Notes: generated by a model not told the origin, from the letters alone. A stretch of 64,000 nt of DNA from Lysobacteraceae bacterium NML93-0793 (GCA_002324875.1 NTJG01000002.1:1-64000); one strand, 5' to 3'; shown: positions 8,843 to 18,300, counted from the first letter of the stretch. Translations and numbers: made by a program.

Positions 8843-10654
8843 ATGCGCCATTCCCTGCTCGCCGTCGCCGTGCTCACCGCCGCCCTCGCCGGCTGCAATC
8901 GCGAGGCACCGACCACGCCCGCCACCACGCAGGATGGCGCGGCCGCCACCGCACCGTAGCAGGCCGACGCCGCGTTCGCGGACCTGTCGAAGCGTTACCT
9001 CGACCAGGCCATGCGCCTTTCACCGATCTCGGCCACGCAGATCGGCGACCACCGCTTCGACGCCGAGGTCGACGACCTGTCCGAGGCGGGCCGCCAGGCC
9101 GGACTCGACTTCAACCGCCGCTACCTGGCCGAACTCGATGCGATCGATGCCGACCAGCTTTCGCGCGAACACCAGGTCGACGCGCTGATCCTCAGGAACA
9201 CGCTCGAGTACGGCATCTGGGACACCGGGACGCTGCAGAGCTGGGCCTGGGATCCGCAGCTCTACAGCGGCCTGGCCGGCGGCGCGATCTACAACCTGAT
9301 GGCGCGCGAGTTCGCGCCGATGCCCGAGCGTCTGCAGTCGGCGGTCGCGCGCATGGAGAAGATCCCGACGATCCTCGCCCAGGCCCGCGAGAACCTCGAT
9401 CCCGCGCGCGTGCCCGCCACGCATGCGCGCACCGTCGCCGCGCAGAACAAAGGCGTGCTGTCGCTGATCGACACCTTCATCACCCCGAACGCCGACCAGC
9501 TTCATGGCGAGGATCGCGCGCGACTCGACGCTGCGGTGAAAACTCTCCGCGCTGCAGTCGACGAACACCAAGCCTGGCTCGACGGCACCCTGGTGCCCAA
9601 CGCCACGGGCGACTTCCGCGTCGGCGCCGACATCTACGACCAGAAGCTGAAGTTCGCGCTCAACTCATCGCTGAGCCGGCAGGACATCCGCCAGCGCGCC
9701 GAGGCCGAACTGGCGCGCATCCGCGACGAGATGTATGTCGTCGCGCAGACGGTCCTCGAGGATCGCGAAGGTGCACCGGACACGCCGGCGGACCCGACCG
9801 AAGACCAGCGCCAGGCCGCGATCGAAGCCGCGATGGAAGTCGCCTATGCCGACAAGCCGGCCCGCGACGAGGTCGTCGACTTCGCCAGGCACACGCTGGA
9901 TGTCGCCACCGACTTCGTCCGCAGGCACGACCTGGTCACCGTGCCCGACGATCCGGTCAAGATCATCCTGATGCCGGAATTCCAGCGCGGTGTCGCCGTC
10001 GCCTAGTGCGATTCTCCCGGCCCGCTCGACAAGGGCCTGGACACCTACTACGCGATCTCGCCGATTCCCGACGACTGGAACGACGGCCAGGTCGATTCGT
10101 TCCTGCGCGAATACAACAAGCACATGATCCACGTGCTGACGATCCACGAGGCGATGCCGGGCCACTATCTCGAAGGCGCGCATTCGGTGAACCATCCCTC
10201 GACGCTGCGCGCGGTGTTCCGCTCCGGCCCGTTCGCCGAAGGCTGGGCGGTCTACACCGAGCGGATGATGGCCGACGCCGGCTACGCCGACGGCGACCCG
10301 CTGTTCCGGCTGATGCAGCTGAAGTTCTATGCGCGTGCGGTCGCCAACGCCATCCTCGACCAGGGCATCCACGTCGACAACTGGACGAAGGAGCAGGCGA
10401 TGGACCTGATGGTCCGCGAGACCTTCCAGCAGACCAGCGAAGCGGAAGGCAAGTGGATCCGCGCGCAGCTGTCGTCGACCCAGCTGGCGACCTATTTCGT
10501 CGGCGCGCAGGAACACTTCGACGCGCGCAAGGCCGCCGAAGCCAAGGCCGGCGAAGCGTTCAACCTCAAGCAGTACCACGACGCGATGCTGGCCCAGGGC
10601 GCGCCGCCGGTGCGTTTCGCGCGTCAGCTGATGCTGGACGAGCCGATCGAGTGA
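8843..10654 (+). pseudogene. DUF885 family lipoprotein metallopeptidase, interrupted by two in-frame TAG codons
   Basis: One continuous frame of 603 codons encodes a DUF885 protein. It starts MRHSLLAVAVLTAALAGCN, a signal with a lipobox ending in LAGC. The zinc motif HEAMPGH lies in the C-terminal third, followed by the FAEGWAVYTERMM region. Two TAG codons interrupt the frame, at 8957-8959 (after about 38 codons) and 10004-10006. The second sits in VAVA-TAG-CDSPGPLDKG, where a Tyr would fit. There is no frameshift: similarity to the family resumes at the next codon each time. The causes could be point nonsense mutations, sequencing errors or readthrough. The middle piece from ATG 9011 has no zinc motif. 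Confidence 0.8.
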
Positions 10655-10673
10655 ACGATCGACGCGCGCCGGC

Positions 10674-11024
10674 TCAGCGTTCGCGCTGCGGGGCCGGCGC
10701 GTCGCGCTGCAGCCGCTGGACTGGCGTCGTCGTCACCACGCAGCGGTCGAGCATCGGCTCGACCGCGTCGAGGAAGCGCTCGATCGCCTCGGGCGTGTCC
10801 ACCGGTTCGACGATGACCGGCAGGTCGTCGGAGAGGCGCAGGATCTTGCCGGTGTGCAGACGACTGGTGTGCCCGTAGCCGAGCGCGCCGCGCACCACCG
10901 TGGCGCCCGCGAGGCCGGGCTCACGCGCTGCGAGTACCAGCGCTTCGTATACCGGCCGGCCTTCGACGATCTCGGCCTCGCCGACGAACAGCCGCAACGA
11001 TGTGGCGGGAATGGTCGTTCTCAT
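10674..11024 (-). CDS. DUF190 family protein
   Basis: A 116-residue DUF190 protein with the typical core LRLFVGEAE, VYEALVLAAREPGLAGATVV, RGALGYGHTS and the LPVIVEPVDTPE segment. The fold resembles a PII-like signalling protein. DUF190 genes are frequent neighbours of crcB, and a regulatory or accessory role in fluoride export is often supposed but not shown. The ATG overlaps the stop of the second crcB by four bases. It ends 19 bases from the convergent DUF885 gene. Confidence 0.85.
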   Translation of the reverse strand: MRTTIPATSLRLFVGEAEIVEGRPVYEALVLAAREPGLAGATVVRGALGYGHTSRLHTGKILRLSDDLPVIVEPVDTPEAIERFLDAVEPMLDRCVVTTTPVQRLQRDAPAPQRER

Positions 11025-11440
11025 TGCAGGCTTCCCTCGAGACGGTTGAACCGCGCGCCGGTGGCGTGACCGGCCCACACGGCCAGCAGCCATGCCGCGA
11101 TCGATGCGGCGAGATTGAGGCCGGCCAGACCGGGTGCACCCGCCTCGACGAGATAGAGCGTCTCCAGGCTGAAGACAGAGAACGTGGTGAAGCCGCCACA
11201 GACGCCGGCCAGCAGGAACTGGCGCTGCGCGGGCGTGGCGAAGATCCGTCCGCCGGGCCCGGTCACCGCGGCGAACAGGCCGATCAGGAACGAACCGACC
11301 CCATTCACCGTCAGCGTGCCCCAGGGAAATCCAGGACCCAGCAGATGCAGCATCACCAGCGAGCAGGCGAAGCGCGCGACCGCGCCCAGTGCGCTGCCCA
11401 GCATCACCGCGGCATACACGCGCCCGGCATTCGCACTCAT
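11021..11440 (-). CDS. crcB: CrcB/Fluc fluoride ion channel subunit (second copy)
   Basis: A 139-residue membrane protein with four hydrophobic segments. It carries the Fluc motifs GALARF-like (GAVARF), FPWGTLTVNGVGSFLIG and GVCGGFTTFSVFSLE. Fluc channels are dual-topology dimers that let fluoride leak out of the cytoplasm. The ATG overlaps the stop of the first crcB, and its own stop overlaps the DUF190 start, so all three are coupled. Two divergent subunits in one operon suggest an obligate heterodimer, as known in some other bacteria. Confidence 0.9.
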   Translation of the reverse strand: MSANAGRVYAAVMLGSALGAVARFACSLVMLHLLGPGFPWGTLTVNGVGSFLIGLFAAVTGPGGRIFATPAQRQFLLAGVCGGFTTFSVFSLETLYLVEAGAPGLAGLNLAASIAAWLLAVWAGHATGARFNRLEGSLQ

Positions 11441-11841
11441 CCGCGGCTTCCGGCGTGGAGCGTCAACAGGTAGCCCGCCGACACTGCGGCCAGGCACCCG
11501 AGCAGCGAGCCGGCCACGTTGCCGAAGGCGCGCGCGTATTCGCCGTCGCGCAGCAGCGCGAGGGTCTGAAGCGAGAACGAGGAGACGGTGGTGAAGCTGC
11601 CGAGCACGCCGACCACCAGGCCGGTCCACAACGGCACGTGCAACACCGCGTGCCCTGCGCGCTCGGTCCACAACGCCGCCAGCACACCGATCGCGAACGC
11701 GCCGCTCACGTTGACCACCAGCGTGCCCCAGGGAAAGGTCTTTCCGAACCTTCGCGCCACCACCCCGGACAGCCAGAACCGCGCCGCGCCCCCGAAGGCG
11801 CCGCCGATCGCCACGCTGAGCAGTTGCAAGGCCCAATGCAT
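11437..11841 (-). CDS. crcB: CrcB/Fluc fluoride ion channel subunit (first copy)
   Basis: A 134-residue Fluc-family membrane protein with GGAARFWLSG, FPWGTLVVNVSGAFAIG and GVLGSFTTVSSFSLQ. It differs clearly from the second copy: the glycine-rich motif reads GSFTTVSSF instead of GGFTTFSVF. The start at 11841 gives a compact first helix; a longer upstream frame adds an unlikely hydrophilic extension. It leads the crcB-crcB-DUF190 operon. No recognisable fluoride riboswitch was found upstream. Confidence 0.9.
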   Translation of the reverse strand: MHWALQLLSVAIGGAFGGAARFWLSGVVARRFGKTFPWGTLVVNVSGAFAIGVLAALWTERAGHAVLHVPLWTGLVVGVLGSFTTVSSFSLQTLALLRDGEYARAFGNVAGSLLGCLAAVSAGYLLTLHAGSRG

Positions 11842-11935
11842 GCCGTCTCCAGAATCGATCACGGTGCTGCGTGTCGCGCCGTCGGCACGAGGCCGCACGC
11901 TACGCCCGATGCACCGGGGTGACAACCGCGCGCGT

Positions 11936-11959
11936 CAGGCGCACGCACGGGTGCGCCTG
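11936..11959. terminator. GC-rich hairpin between modE-like gene and crcB operon
   Basis: A perfect nine-base stem, CAGGCGCAC and GTGCGCCTG around a six-base loop, sits downstream of the ModE-like regulator. No T-run follows, so termination activity is only possible. Confidence 0.35.
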
Positions 11960-12050
11960 CGCGCGCACGTCCACAAGGACTGGTCGTGCACGTCGTGGCC
12001 AGCGACGCGACGACGGGCATGGGCCTCCGCAATCCGGCGGCGCGCGTCAT

Positions 12051-13124
12051 TCAACGCGCCGCCTCGAACGCATCCGGCAGGGTCTGCACGCGACCGCAGT
12101 AGCTCGGGTCGTAGCCGGGCAGCTGGCCGAGTTCGCGGCGGAAGCGGTCGCTGCGCAGCAGGGCCAGCAGATCGGTCAGCCGTCCGGATTCGAGCACGTC
12201 GTTGTGGCACAGGAAGAAATAGTGCTCGGTGACCAGCGGGTAGAAGTCCAGGCCGTACCTGCGCGCGGGCGGCTCCAGCGCGAAGCCGACGTCCGCCAGG
12301 CCACTGGCCACATAGGCCGAGACGGCGGCATGGGTGAGTTCCTCGACGTCGCAGGCGCGGATGCGCTCGAAGGCGATGCCGTGGCGGGCGAGCATGGCCT
12401 CGAGCAACAGACGCGTGCCCGAGCCCGGCTGGCGATGGATCATGCGGACGTCGGGGCGCTCGAGATCCTGCAGGGTTTCGATGCGCCGCGGATTGCCCGG
12501 CGCCAGCACCAGGCCCTGGCGGCGCATCGCCAGATGGATCACGCGATCGGCGTCGAGATCCAGGCGGTCGCGGTAGTGCGCGAACAGCGCGGGTTCGAGA
12601 TCACCGATCGGTAGATGCAGGCCCGCGATGTCGCAGGCGCCGCTGCGCAGCGCCGACAGCGCATCGTCGGGACTGCGGTATTTGAGGTCCAGCGGCAGAT
12701 CGGCTTCGGCCATCGTGCGACGCAGGGCCTCCACGCCGAAGCCGTGCGAGGCGTGCACCCGCAGCGGCATCGCGTGTGCGCTGACGGTGCGTTCGAGTTC
12801 GGCTTCGAGTTCGGTCGCCAGGCTGTCGAGCATCGGCGACAGGCGCGCGGCGATGCGGTTGTCGGCCCAGACCAGACGCTCGCCGATCGCGGTGAGCCGC
12901 GCGCCGCGGCCCCGGGTCATGCGCAACAGCGGCTGCCCGAACACGTCGCGCGCGGCCTGCAACTGGCCCCAGGCATAGCGATAGGACAGGCCCACGCTGC
13001 GGGCGGCCGCCGCCAGCGAGCCACTGGCGCGCACGGCCACCAGCAGATCGACCAGATGTGCGGGCAAGCGGGCACCGTCGGCGTTTTCGAGCTCCCAGCG
13101 CGGCTGGATACGGACCTTGTACAT
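12051..13124 (-). CDS. ModE-type HTH regulator with periplasmic-binding-protein-like domain
   Basis: A 357-residue regulator. Residues about 15-90 form a ModE/LysR-like winged helix (LVDLLVAVRASGSLAAAARS, then VGLSYRYAWGQLQAARDVFG and a GRGARLTAIGERLV wing). Residues about 125-335 form a substrate-binding-like domain (PBP-like, as in PF12727) with RQPGSGTRLLLEAML and DVEELTHAAVSAYVASGLAD. Proteins of this design are linked to molybdate- or formate-dehydrogenase genes. The divergent neighbour is the transporter/fdhD/formate dehydrogenase operon, so it is the likely regulator of that operon. The ligand is unknown. Confidence 0.83.
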   Translation of the reverse strand: MYKVRIQPRWELENADGARLPAHLVDLLVAVRASGSLAAAARSVGLSYRYAWGQLQAARDVFGQPLLRMTRGRGARLTAIGERLVWADNRIAARLSPMLDSLATELEAELERTVSAHAMPLRVHASHGFGVEALRRTMAEADLPLDLKYRSPDDALSALRSGACDIAGLHLPIGDLEPALFAHYRDRLDLDADRVIHLAMRRQGLVLAPGNPRRIETLQDLERPDVRMIHRQPGSGTRLLLEAMLARHGIAFERIRACDVEELTHAAVSAYVASGLADVGFALEPPARRYGLDFYPLVTEHYFFLCHNDVLESGRLTDLLALLRSDRFRRELGQLPGYDPSYCGRVQTLPDAFEAAR

Positions 13125-13178
13125 GCGGACTCTCGCGCTCCGTGCGCCGGGTCGAGCGCGCGCCCGGCGCAGATTCAA

Positions 13179-13283
13179 TATGTTCTGTAGAGCCGGATAT
13201 TCGACCAATGACGCTGTCCCGGCAAGCGGTGTCGGCGTAGGGTTGCGACACTTTGCCGCAGCCAATATGCGGCGCAGAACATA
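13179..13283. promoter_or_regulatory. Paired inverted motifs in the divergent fdh/regulator promoter region
   Basis: TATGTTCTG (13179-13187) followed by CCGGATATT (13193-13201) is mirrored by AATATGCGG and CAGAACATA (13264-13283). Both copies read TATGTTCTG-N2-5-CCGSATATT, facing each other about 80 bases apart, between the ModE-like regulator and the transporter. They are probable operators for that regulator, by position and symmetry only. Confidence 0.5.
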
Positions 13284-13327
13284 ACCAAGGGGCGGTTGCG
13301 CCCCGCGCACCACCCGGGGACGACTTC

Positions 13328-15016
13328 ATGGCCGACAGCTCCACCACCACCACGCATGCGGCCCGCCGCGCGCCCGAAGGCAGCCTGCTGTCGAAGGAGC
13401 GCATCATCGCCAGGCCCGGTTTCAACCGCTGACTGGTGCCGCCGGCGGCGCTGGCGATCCACCTGTGCATCGGCATGGCCTACGGCTTCAGCGTGTTCTG
13501 GCTGCCGCTGTCGATGGCCGTCGGCATCAATGCGCCGATCGCCTGTGGCCCGGAGATGGGGTTCTTCGCCCGCATCACCTCGGCCAGCTGCGACTGGCAG
13601 ATCAGCGAACTGCAGTGGATGTACACGCTGTTCTTCGTGCTGCTGGGCTGCTCGGCGGCGATCTGGGGCGGCTGGCTGGAACGCGTCGGCCCGCGCAAGG
13701 CCGGTTTCGTCGCCGCGCTGTGCTGGTGTGGTGGCCTGCTGATCTCCGCGCTCGGCGTGCACCTGCACCAGATCTGGATGCTGTGGCTGGGCTCGGGCGT
13801 GATCGGCGGCATCGGTCTGGGCCTGGGCTACATCTCGCCCGTTTCGACCCTGATCAAGTGGTTCCCGGACCGCCGCGGCATGGCGACCGGCATGGCGATC
13901 ATGGGCTTCGGCGGCGGCGCGCTGATCGGCAGCCCGCTGGCCGACATGCTGATGCGCCACTTCGCGACCCCGACCTCGGTCGGCGTGAAGGAGACCTTCC
14001 TGGTCATGGCCATCGTCTACTTCGTCTTCATGATGGCCGGCGCCTTCGGCTATCGCGTGCCGCCGACCGGCTGGAAGCCCAAGGGCTGGACGCCGCCGCC
14101 GGCGAGCAACAACGCGATGATCACCCAGGGCCACGTGCACGTGAAAAAGGTCTGGGGCATTCCGCAGTTCTGGCTGGTGTGGGCGGTGCTGTGCCTCAAC
14201 GTGTCCGCCGGCATCGGCGTGCTGGGCCTGGCCTCGCCGATGCTGCAGGAGATGTTCGGCGGCCGGCTGATCGGCGTCGACGTCGGGTTCCGGGAGCTGA
14301 GTACCGAACAGCTGTCGGCGATCGCCGCGATCGCGGCCGGCTTCGTCGGCATGCTGAGCCTGGCCAACATCATCGGCCGGTTCTTCTGGGCCTCGATGTC
14401 GGACAAGTTCGGCCGCAAGCTCACCTACTCGATCTTCTTCGTGCTCGGCATCGCGCTCTACGCGTCGGCGCCGACGCTCGGCAACGCCGGCTCGATCGCG
14501 CTGTTCGTCGCCGCGTTCTGCGTGATCCTGTCGATGTACGGTGGCGGCTTCGCCACCGTGCCGGCCTATCTGGCCGACCTGTTCGGCACCCAGCACGTCG
14601 GCGCGATCCACGGCCGCCTGCGGACCGCCTGGGCGACGGCCGGCATCCTCGGCCCGTTCGTCATCGGCTACATGCGCGAGTACCAGCTGGGCTTGGGCAT
14701 GCCGCCGTCGCAGGTCTACAACACCACGATGTACATCCTCGCCGGCATGCTGCTGCTGGGCCTGGTGTGCAACCTGCTGGTGCGTCCGGTCAATCCGAAG
14801 CATTTCATGACGCCGGACGAACTGGCGCGCGAGAAGCAGCTGGCGCACGAGAAGGTCGATGCCTCGGGCAAGTCGCTGGTGTCGCAGGACGAGATGGACC
14901 GGATCGGCTCGGGTGGCAGCCCGCTGCTGGTCGCCTTCTGCTGGGCCGCGGTCGGTATCCCGCTGGCATTCGGCATCTGGAAGACGCTCGAAAAGGCACT
15001 GGTGCTGTTCTCCTGA
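13328..15016 (+). pseudogene. OFA-type MFS transporter (oxalate/formate antiporter family) with an internal TGA
   Basis: A 562-codon frame encodes a major-facilitator protein of the OFA (oxalate/formate antiporter) type. It has about twelve hydrophobic segments, including LGSGVIGGIGLGLGYISPVS, KWFPDRRGMATGMAIMGFGG and the loop ASMSDKFGRKLTYSIFF. After 34 codons a TGA at 13430-13432 interrupts RPGFNR-stop-LVPPAALAIH, where relatives have Trp, so one G-to-A change explains it. Translation could restart at GTG 13436 and keep nearly all of helix 1 (526 residues), but no ribosome-binding site precedes it. It leads an operon with fdhD and a formate dehydrogenase, consistent with formate or oxalate transport. 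Confidence 0.72.
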
Positions 15017-15064
15017 GGCCATGAGACCGGCGCCCGCTCACGCGCGCGCCGGTATCGTTCCGAC

Positions 15065-15952
15065 ATGACAGACCACACCCGCCACGCCGACTTCGAATCC
15101 GCACCGCCGGCCGGCGCGGTCCGCCGCCCGGTGCAACGCTGGCGCGGCGGGTCGATGCAGCCGCTCGACGACCATGTCGCCGAGGAAGTGCCGATCGCCT
15201 TCGTCTACAACGACGTGCCGTTCGCGGTGATGATGGCCACGCCCGCCGATCTCGAGGATTTCGCGCGCGGCTTCGCGCTCAGCGAAGGCATCGTCGCGTC
15301 GCCGGGCGATGTGGCGATCGAAGGCATCCAGCACTTCATCGAAGGCATCGAGATCCGCCTGCGGATTCCCGACACGCGCGCCGAGGCGCTGGCGCTGCGT
15401 CGCCGCAGCATGAGCGGCCGCAGCGGCTGCGGCGTCTGCGGCAGCGAACTGCTGGAAGCCGCGCTGCGTTATCCCGCGCCGGTCGAGGCCGACGTCCGCG
15501 TGTCACCCGAGTCACTGTCCAGGGCGTTGCGCGCCCTGCGCGATGCGCAATCCATCGCCGCGCTCACCGGCGCCACCCATGCGGCCGGCTGGGCCGCGCT
15601 CGATGGCACGCTGCAACTCGTCCGCGAGGATGTCGGCCGCCACAACGCGCTCGACAAGCTGATCGGCGCGCTGCACACGCGGGGCTTCGATCCCGCCGAC
15701 GGCTTTCTCGTCGTCACCAGTCGCGCCAGCTACGAAATGGCGATGAAGGCGGCGAGCGTCGGCATCGCGCTGATGGCGGCGATCTCCGCCCCAACGGCGC
15801 TCGCGATCTCGCTCGCCGAGCGCGCCCATCTCACACTGATCGGTTTCGCCCGCGACGACGGGCACGCCGTGTACACCCACGCGCAGCGGTTGCTGCCGCC
15901 ATCGGCGACATCGCCGGCACCCGCGCGCCCAGGCAGGACCTCCGCACCATGA
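15065..15952 (+). CDS. fdhD: FdhD, formate dehydrogenase accessory sulfurtransferase
   Basis: A 295-residue FdhD. It carries the hallmark GRSGCGVCG near residues 118-126 with the two sulfur-relay cysteines, and the later VREDVGRHNALDKLIG block that closes the molybdenum-cofactor site. FdhD transfers sulfur from IscS to the Mo-bisMGD cofactor, activating the formate dehydrogenase encoded next. Its stop overlaps the dehydrogenase start (ATGA), a tight coupling of maturase and target. Confidence 0.94.
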   Translation: MTDHTRHADFESAPPAGAVRRPVQRWRGGSMQPLDDHVAEEVPIAFVYNDVPFAVMMATPADLEDFARGFALSEGIVASPGDVAIEGIQHFIEGIEIRLRIPDTRAEALALRRRSMSGRSGCGVCGSELLEAALRYPAPVEADVRVSPESLSRALRALRDAQSIAALTGATHAAGWAALDGTLQLVREDVGRHNALDKLIGALHTRGFDPADGFLVVTSRASYEMAMKAASVGIALMAAISAPTALAISLAERAHLTLIGFARDDGHAVYTHAQRLLPPSATSPAPARPGRTSAP

Positions 15953-18300
15953 GCAACGACACGATCCGCACGTACGACGGCCCCGCCGGTGGCTGGGGCG
16001 CGCTCAAGAGCGTCGCCAGGCACCTGAGCGAGCAGAAGATCGCGATCAGCGGCGCGAAGACGCTGCTGCGCGCGAACCAGCCCGACGGCTTCGACTGCCC
16101 CGGCTGCGCCTGGCCCGATCGCGACCACACCTCGACCTTCGAGTTCTGCGAGAACGGCGCCAAGGCCGTGGCCGCCGAAGCGACGAAGTTCCGCGCCGGC
16201 CCCAAACTGTTCGCGAAACACACGGTGACCCAGCTCGCCGAGTACAGCGATTACTGGCTCGAACAGCAGGGCCGCCTGACCACACCGATGCGTTACGACG
16301 CCGCCACCGACCACTACGTCCCGGTGAGCTGGGACGCGGCCTTCGACCTCATCGCCGGGCATCTCAACGCCCTGCCCTCGCCCGACGAGGCGATCTTCTA
16401 CACCTCGGGCCGCACCTCGAACGAGGCCGCGTTCCTGTACCAGCTGTTCGTGCGCGAGTACGGCACCAACAATTTTCCCGACTGCTCCAACATGTGCCAC
16501 GAGTCGTCCGGCACCGCGATGAAGAAGCAGATCGGCGTCGGCAAGGGCACGGTGTCGCTGCAGGATTTCGAGCAGGCCGACGGCATCTTCATCTTCGGCC
16601 AGAACCCCGGCACCAACCATCCGCGCATGCTCGGCGAGCTGCGCGAGGCGGCCAGGCGCGGCGCGAAGATCGTCTCGTTCAATCCGCTGCGCGAGCGCGG
16701 ACTGGAACGCTTCGCCGATCCGCAGGACAAGCTGGAGATGGCGACCTACGGCTCGACGCAGATCTCGTCGGATTACTTCCAGCTCAAGATCGGCGGCGAT
16801 CTCGCGGCCGTGAAGGGCATGATCAAGCACGTGCTCGAGCGCGAGATCGAAGCCACCGGCAACGGCGGCGCCACCCTGCTCGACCACGATTTCATCGCCG
16901 AACACACCACCGGCTTCGACGCCTTCATGGCCGACGTGCTGGCCGAGCCCTGGGACGTGATCATCGAGGAATCCGGCCTCGACGAGGCGCAGATCCGCCG
17001 CGCCGGCGAGCTGTATCTGACCAGCGAGCGCGTCATCGCCTGCTGGGGCATGGGCATCACCCAGCACAAGCACTCGGTGGCGACGATCAACATGATCGTC
17101 AACCTGCTGCTGCTGCGCGGCAATCTCGGTCGCGAAGGCGCGGGCGCGTGCCCCGTGCGCGGGCACAGCAACGTGCAGGGCGACCGCACGATGATGATCT
17201 ACGAAAAACCGCCGGCCGCCTTCCTCGACCGCGTGCGCGACGTGTTCGGCTTCGAGCCGCCGCGCGAGGACGGCTACGACACCGTCGGCGCGATCGAGGC
17301 GATGATCGACGGTCGCGCCAGGGTGTTCTTCGGCATGGGTGGCAACTTCGCCATCGCCACGCCCGACACCGAGGCCACGGCGCGCGGTCTGCGCCGTTGC
17401 GACCTCACCGTGCACGTGACCACCAAGCTCAACCGCAGCCATCTGGTGCACGGCAAGGACGCGGTGATCCTGCCGTGCCTCGGCCGTACCGAGATCGACA
17501 TCCAGGCCGGCGGCCCGCAGGGCGTGACCGTCGAGGATTCGATGAGCATGGTGCACCTGTCGTCGGGCATCAATCCGCCGGCCTCGGACACCTTGCTCTC
17601 GGAACCTGCGATCGTCGCGCGCCTGGCGCATGCCACGCTCGGCGCGCGCTCGAAGATCGACTGGCTGGGCGCGATCGCGGATTACGACCGCATCCGCGAC
17701 ATGATCGCGGCGACCTTCGACGACTTCCACGACTTCAACACCCGCGTGCGCGTGCCCGGGGGCTTCCGCCTGTCCAACACCGCGCGCGACCGCCAGTGGG
17801 TCAATCCGGCCGGCAAGGCGGTGTTCCTGCCCTGCGCCGTGCCCACCGACAACCCGATCCACCGCGCCCGCCGCATACACGGCACGCAGCCGGTGTTCAC
17901 GCTGGCGACCACGCGCTCGCACGACCAGTACAACACCACGATCTACGGCCTCGACGACCGCTATCGCGGCGTGTTCGGCGAGCGTCGTGTGCTGTTCGCG
18001 AACGCGGACGACATCGCCGCACTCGGGATGAACGCCGGTGACTGGGTGGACCTGGAAAGCATCTGCGAGGACGGCGTGCGCCGGCAGGCACCGCGTTTCA
18101 TGCTGGTCGAATACAACATCCCGCGAGGCTGTCTGGCGGCCTACTACCCCGAGACCAATCCGCTGGTGCCGCTGTCGAGCTTCGCCGACGAGTCGCGCAC
18201 GCCCACGTCGAAATCGGTGCCGGTGATCGTCACCCCGCACGTCCCCGAGGTCGGCGCGCACATGCCGCGCCAGCGCGACATCCATGCCGTCGTCCGCTGA
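15949..18300 (+). CDS. FdhF/YdeP-family molybdopterin oxidoreductase (formate dehydrogenase alpha-like)
   Basis: A 783-residue molybdopterin oxidoreductase of the YdeP type. Near the N-terminus CPGCAWPD and FEFCENGAKA form the reduced iron-sulfur region. NFPDCSNMCHESSGTAM contains the active-site cysteine (Cys, not selenocysteine). IFIFGQNPGTNHPRMLGELR, RGNLGREGAGACPVRGHSNV and the C-terminal molydopterin-dinucleotide-binding domain (ATTRSHDQYNTTIYGLDDRY) follow. It is cytoplasmic, with no signal peptide, and no partner electron-transfer subunit is encoded nearby. Formate is the probable substrate from the fdhD and OFA context; the family's real substrate is often unclear. Confidence 0.88.
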   Translation: MSNDTIRTYDGPAGGWGALKSVARHLSEQKIAISGAKTLLRANQPDGFDCPGCAWPDRDHTSTFEFCENGAKAVAAEATKFRAGPKLFAKHTVTQLAEYSDYWLEQQGRLTTPMRYDAATDHYVPVSWDAAFDLIAGHLNALPSPDEAIFYTSGRTSNEAAFLYQLFVREYGTNNFPDCSNMCHESSGTAMKKQIGVGKGTVSLQDFEQADGIFIFGQNPGTNHPRMLGELREAARRGAKIVSFNPLRERGLERFADPQDKLEMATYGSTQISSDYFQLKIGGDLAAVKGMIKHVLEREIEATGNGGATLLDHDFIAEHTTGFDAFMADVLAEPWDVIIEESGLDEAQIRRAGELYLTSERVIACWGMGITQHKHSVATINMIVNLLLLRGNLGREGAGACPVRGHSNVQGDRTMMIYEKPPAAFLDRVRDVFGFEPPREDGYDTVGAIEAMIDGRARVFFGMGGNFAIATPDTEATARGLRRCDLTVHVTTKLNRSHLVHGKDAVILPCLGRTEIDIQAGGPQGVTVEDSMSMVHLSSGINPPASDTLLSEPAIVARLAHATLGARSKIDWLGAIADYDRIRDMIAATFDDFHDFNTRVRVPGGFRLSNTARDRQWVNPAGKAVFLPCAVPTDNPIHRARRIHGTQPVFTLATTRSHDQYNTTIYGLDDRYRGVFGERRVLFANADDIAALGMNAGDWVDLESICEDGVRRQAPRFMLVEYNIPRGCLAAYYPETNPLVPLSSFADESRTPTSKSVPVIVTPHVPEVGAHMPRQRDIHAVVR

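Noticed and set aside
6922-10878. A 1318-codon open frame on the plus strand across the TldD and DUF885 genes
   Set aside because: It is antisense to TldD genes with clear motifs. It is rich in His/Arg/Gly runs typical of reverse frames in high-GC DNA and has no recognisable domain.
11842-12050. Possible fluoride riboswitch upstream of the crcB operon
   Set aside because: I looked for the conserved pseudoknot pattern on the minus strand and could not match it; only a simple GC hairpin further upstream is clear.
13430-13432. TGA read as selenocysteine, given the neighbouring formate dehydrogenase
   Set aside because: The TGA lies in a transporter, at a position where Trp is expected. No SECIS-like hairpin follows directly, and the dehydrogenase itself uses Cys.
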